This document shows, one piece after another, positions 55,222 to 55,313 of a stretch of 55,313 nt of DNA. The translations under genes were made by a program, and so were the position numbers. How positions within the stretch are numbered: the first letter of the stretch is position 1; the number at the start of each line of letters is the position of its first letter. Source of the DNA: an uncultured bacterium. GTDB lineage: Bacteria; Bacillota; Clostridia; Lachnospirales; Lachnospiraceae. The stretch is from NCBI GenBank assembly GCA_945949875.1, contig CAMFGH010000006.1, forward strand, positions 1 through 55,313, in the 5' to 3' direction. The notes under the pieces are model-generated. The model searched no databases. It saw nothing but the letters and a program-made list of their open reading frames with translations, and had not been told where the DNA came from.

Positions 55222-55245
55222 AAAAAAAGAAGTCTCTCGACTTCT
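55222..55245 (-). terminator. Terminator of a unit entering from the right
   Basis: AGAAGTC-GAGA-GACTTCT (7-bp stem, four-base loop) is followed by TTTTTTG on the minus strand. The bases before it (55246-55313, GTTCAGTGTTCGGTTTTGAAGG on the minus strand in part) have no open frame and resemble spacer after stable RNA genes in clostridia; the gene itself lies outside the window. Confidence 0.7.
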
Positions 55246-55313
55246 TTCTGAAAGTTTCTTCATACCTTCAAAACCGAACACTGAACCATCTCTTCTTACG
55301 TTTCCATGCCTTA

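Overview
The window looks like chromosome from a spore-forming Firmicute, most likely a Lachnospiraceae member (Blautia/Ruminococcus-like). The grounds are a complete eight-gene spoIIIA operon, spoIVB, a Spo0A-type protein, an Asp23 protein, a CIRCE-controlled groESL operon, moderate-to-low GC, strong GGAGG ribosome binding sites and typical clostridial gene order. Nearly everything is on the minus strand. Only a SpoVB-like flippase and an IclR-type regulator (45.2-47.5 kb) are on the plus strand. No tRNA, rRNA, CRISPR array or insertion sequence was recognised.

Layout in coordinate order. (1) 1-3.8 kb: a branched-chain amino acid ABC transporter operon (livF, livG, livM) whose livH lacks its 5' end and is joined out of frame to the first 65 or so codons of panE. 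No binding-protein gene remains, so this looks like a deletion scar. (2) 3.9-9 kb: glgA, a Spo0A-like protein with a shortened receiver, a DUF4143-type AAA ATPase with three 32-bp-spaced repeats upstream, and spoIVB. (3) 9-18.1 kb: one long operon running asp23-nusB-xseA-xseB-ispA-dxs-tlyA-nadK-argR-recN and ending at a terminator. (4) 18.2-22.4 kb: a transglutaminase-like lipoprotein, prfC and deoB. (5) 22.5-28.2 kb: spoIIIAA to spoIIIAH, the mother-cell side of the SpoIIIA-SpoIIQ channel. (6) 28.2-28.6 kb: a long imperfect palindrome of about 370 bp, whose half copy lies at the left edge of the window. (7) 28.6-34.1 kb: pnp, rpsO, an SH3/NlpC-P60 hydrolase and a Na/Pi cotransporter. (8) 34.2-42.9 kb: the rimP-nusA-ylxR-ylxQ-infB-rbfA-nrnA-truB-ribF translation operon with a leader terminator. 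(9) 42.9-45 kb: groEL and groES under a perfect CIRCE. (10) 45.2-48.9 kb: the flippase, the IclR regulator and an unusual kinase with an N-terminal DNA-binding domain. (11) 49-55.1 kb: ung, hisF, hisH, a 655-residue charged membrane protein, a degenerate sirtuin-like protein and a CheV-type coupling protein. The last 70 bases are the tail of a transcription unit that enters from the right.

Most of the window is housekeeping: translation, isoprenoid precursors, DNA repair and sporulation. The parts worth a second look are the long palindromic repeat family, the panE/livH junction, the receiver-poor Spo0A paralogue beside spoIVB, the HTH-kinase-receiver protein with a palindrome at its promoter, and the sirtuin-like protein that lacks the usual catalytic residues. 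No complete new multi-gene system was identified. Starts were moved inward from the longest frame wherever a ribosome binding site or family length favoured it.
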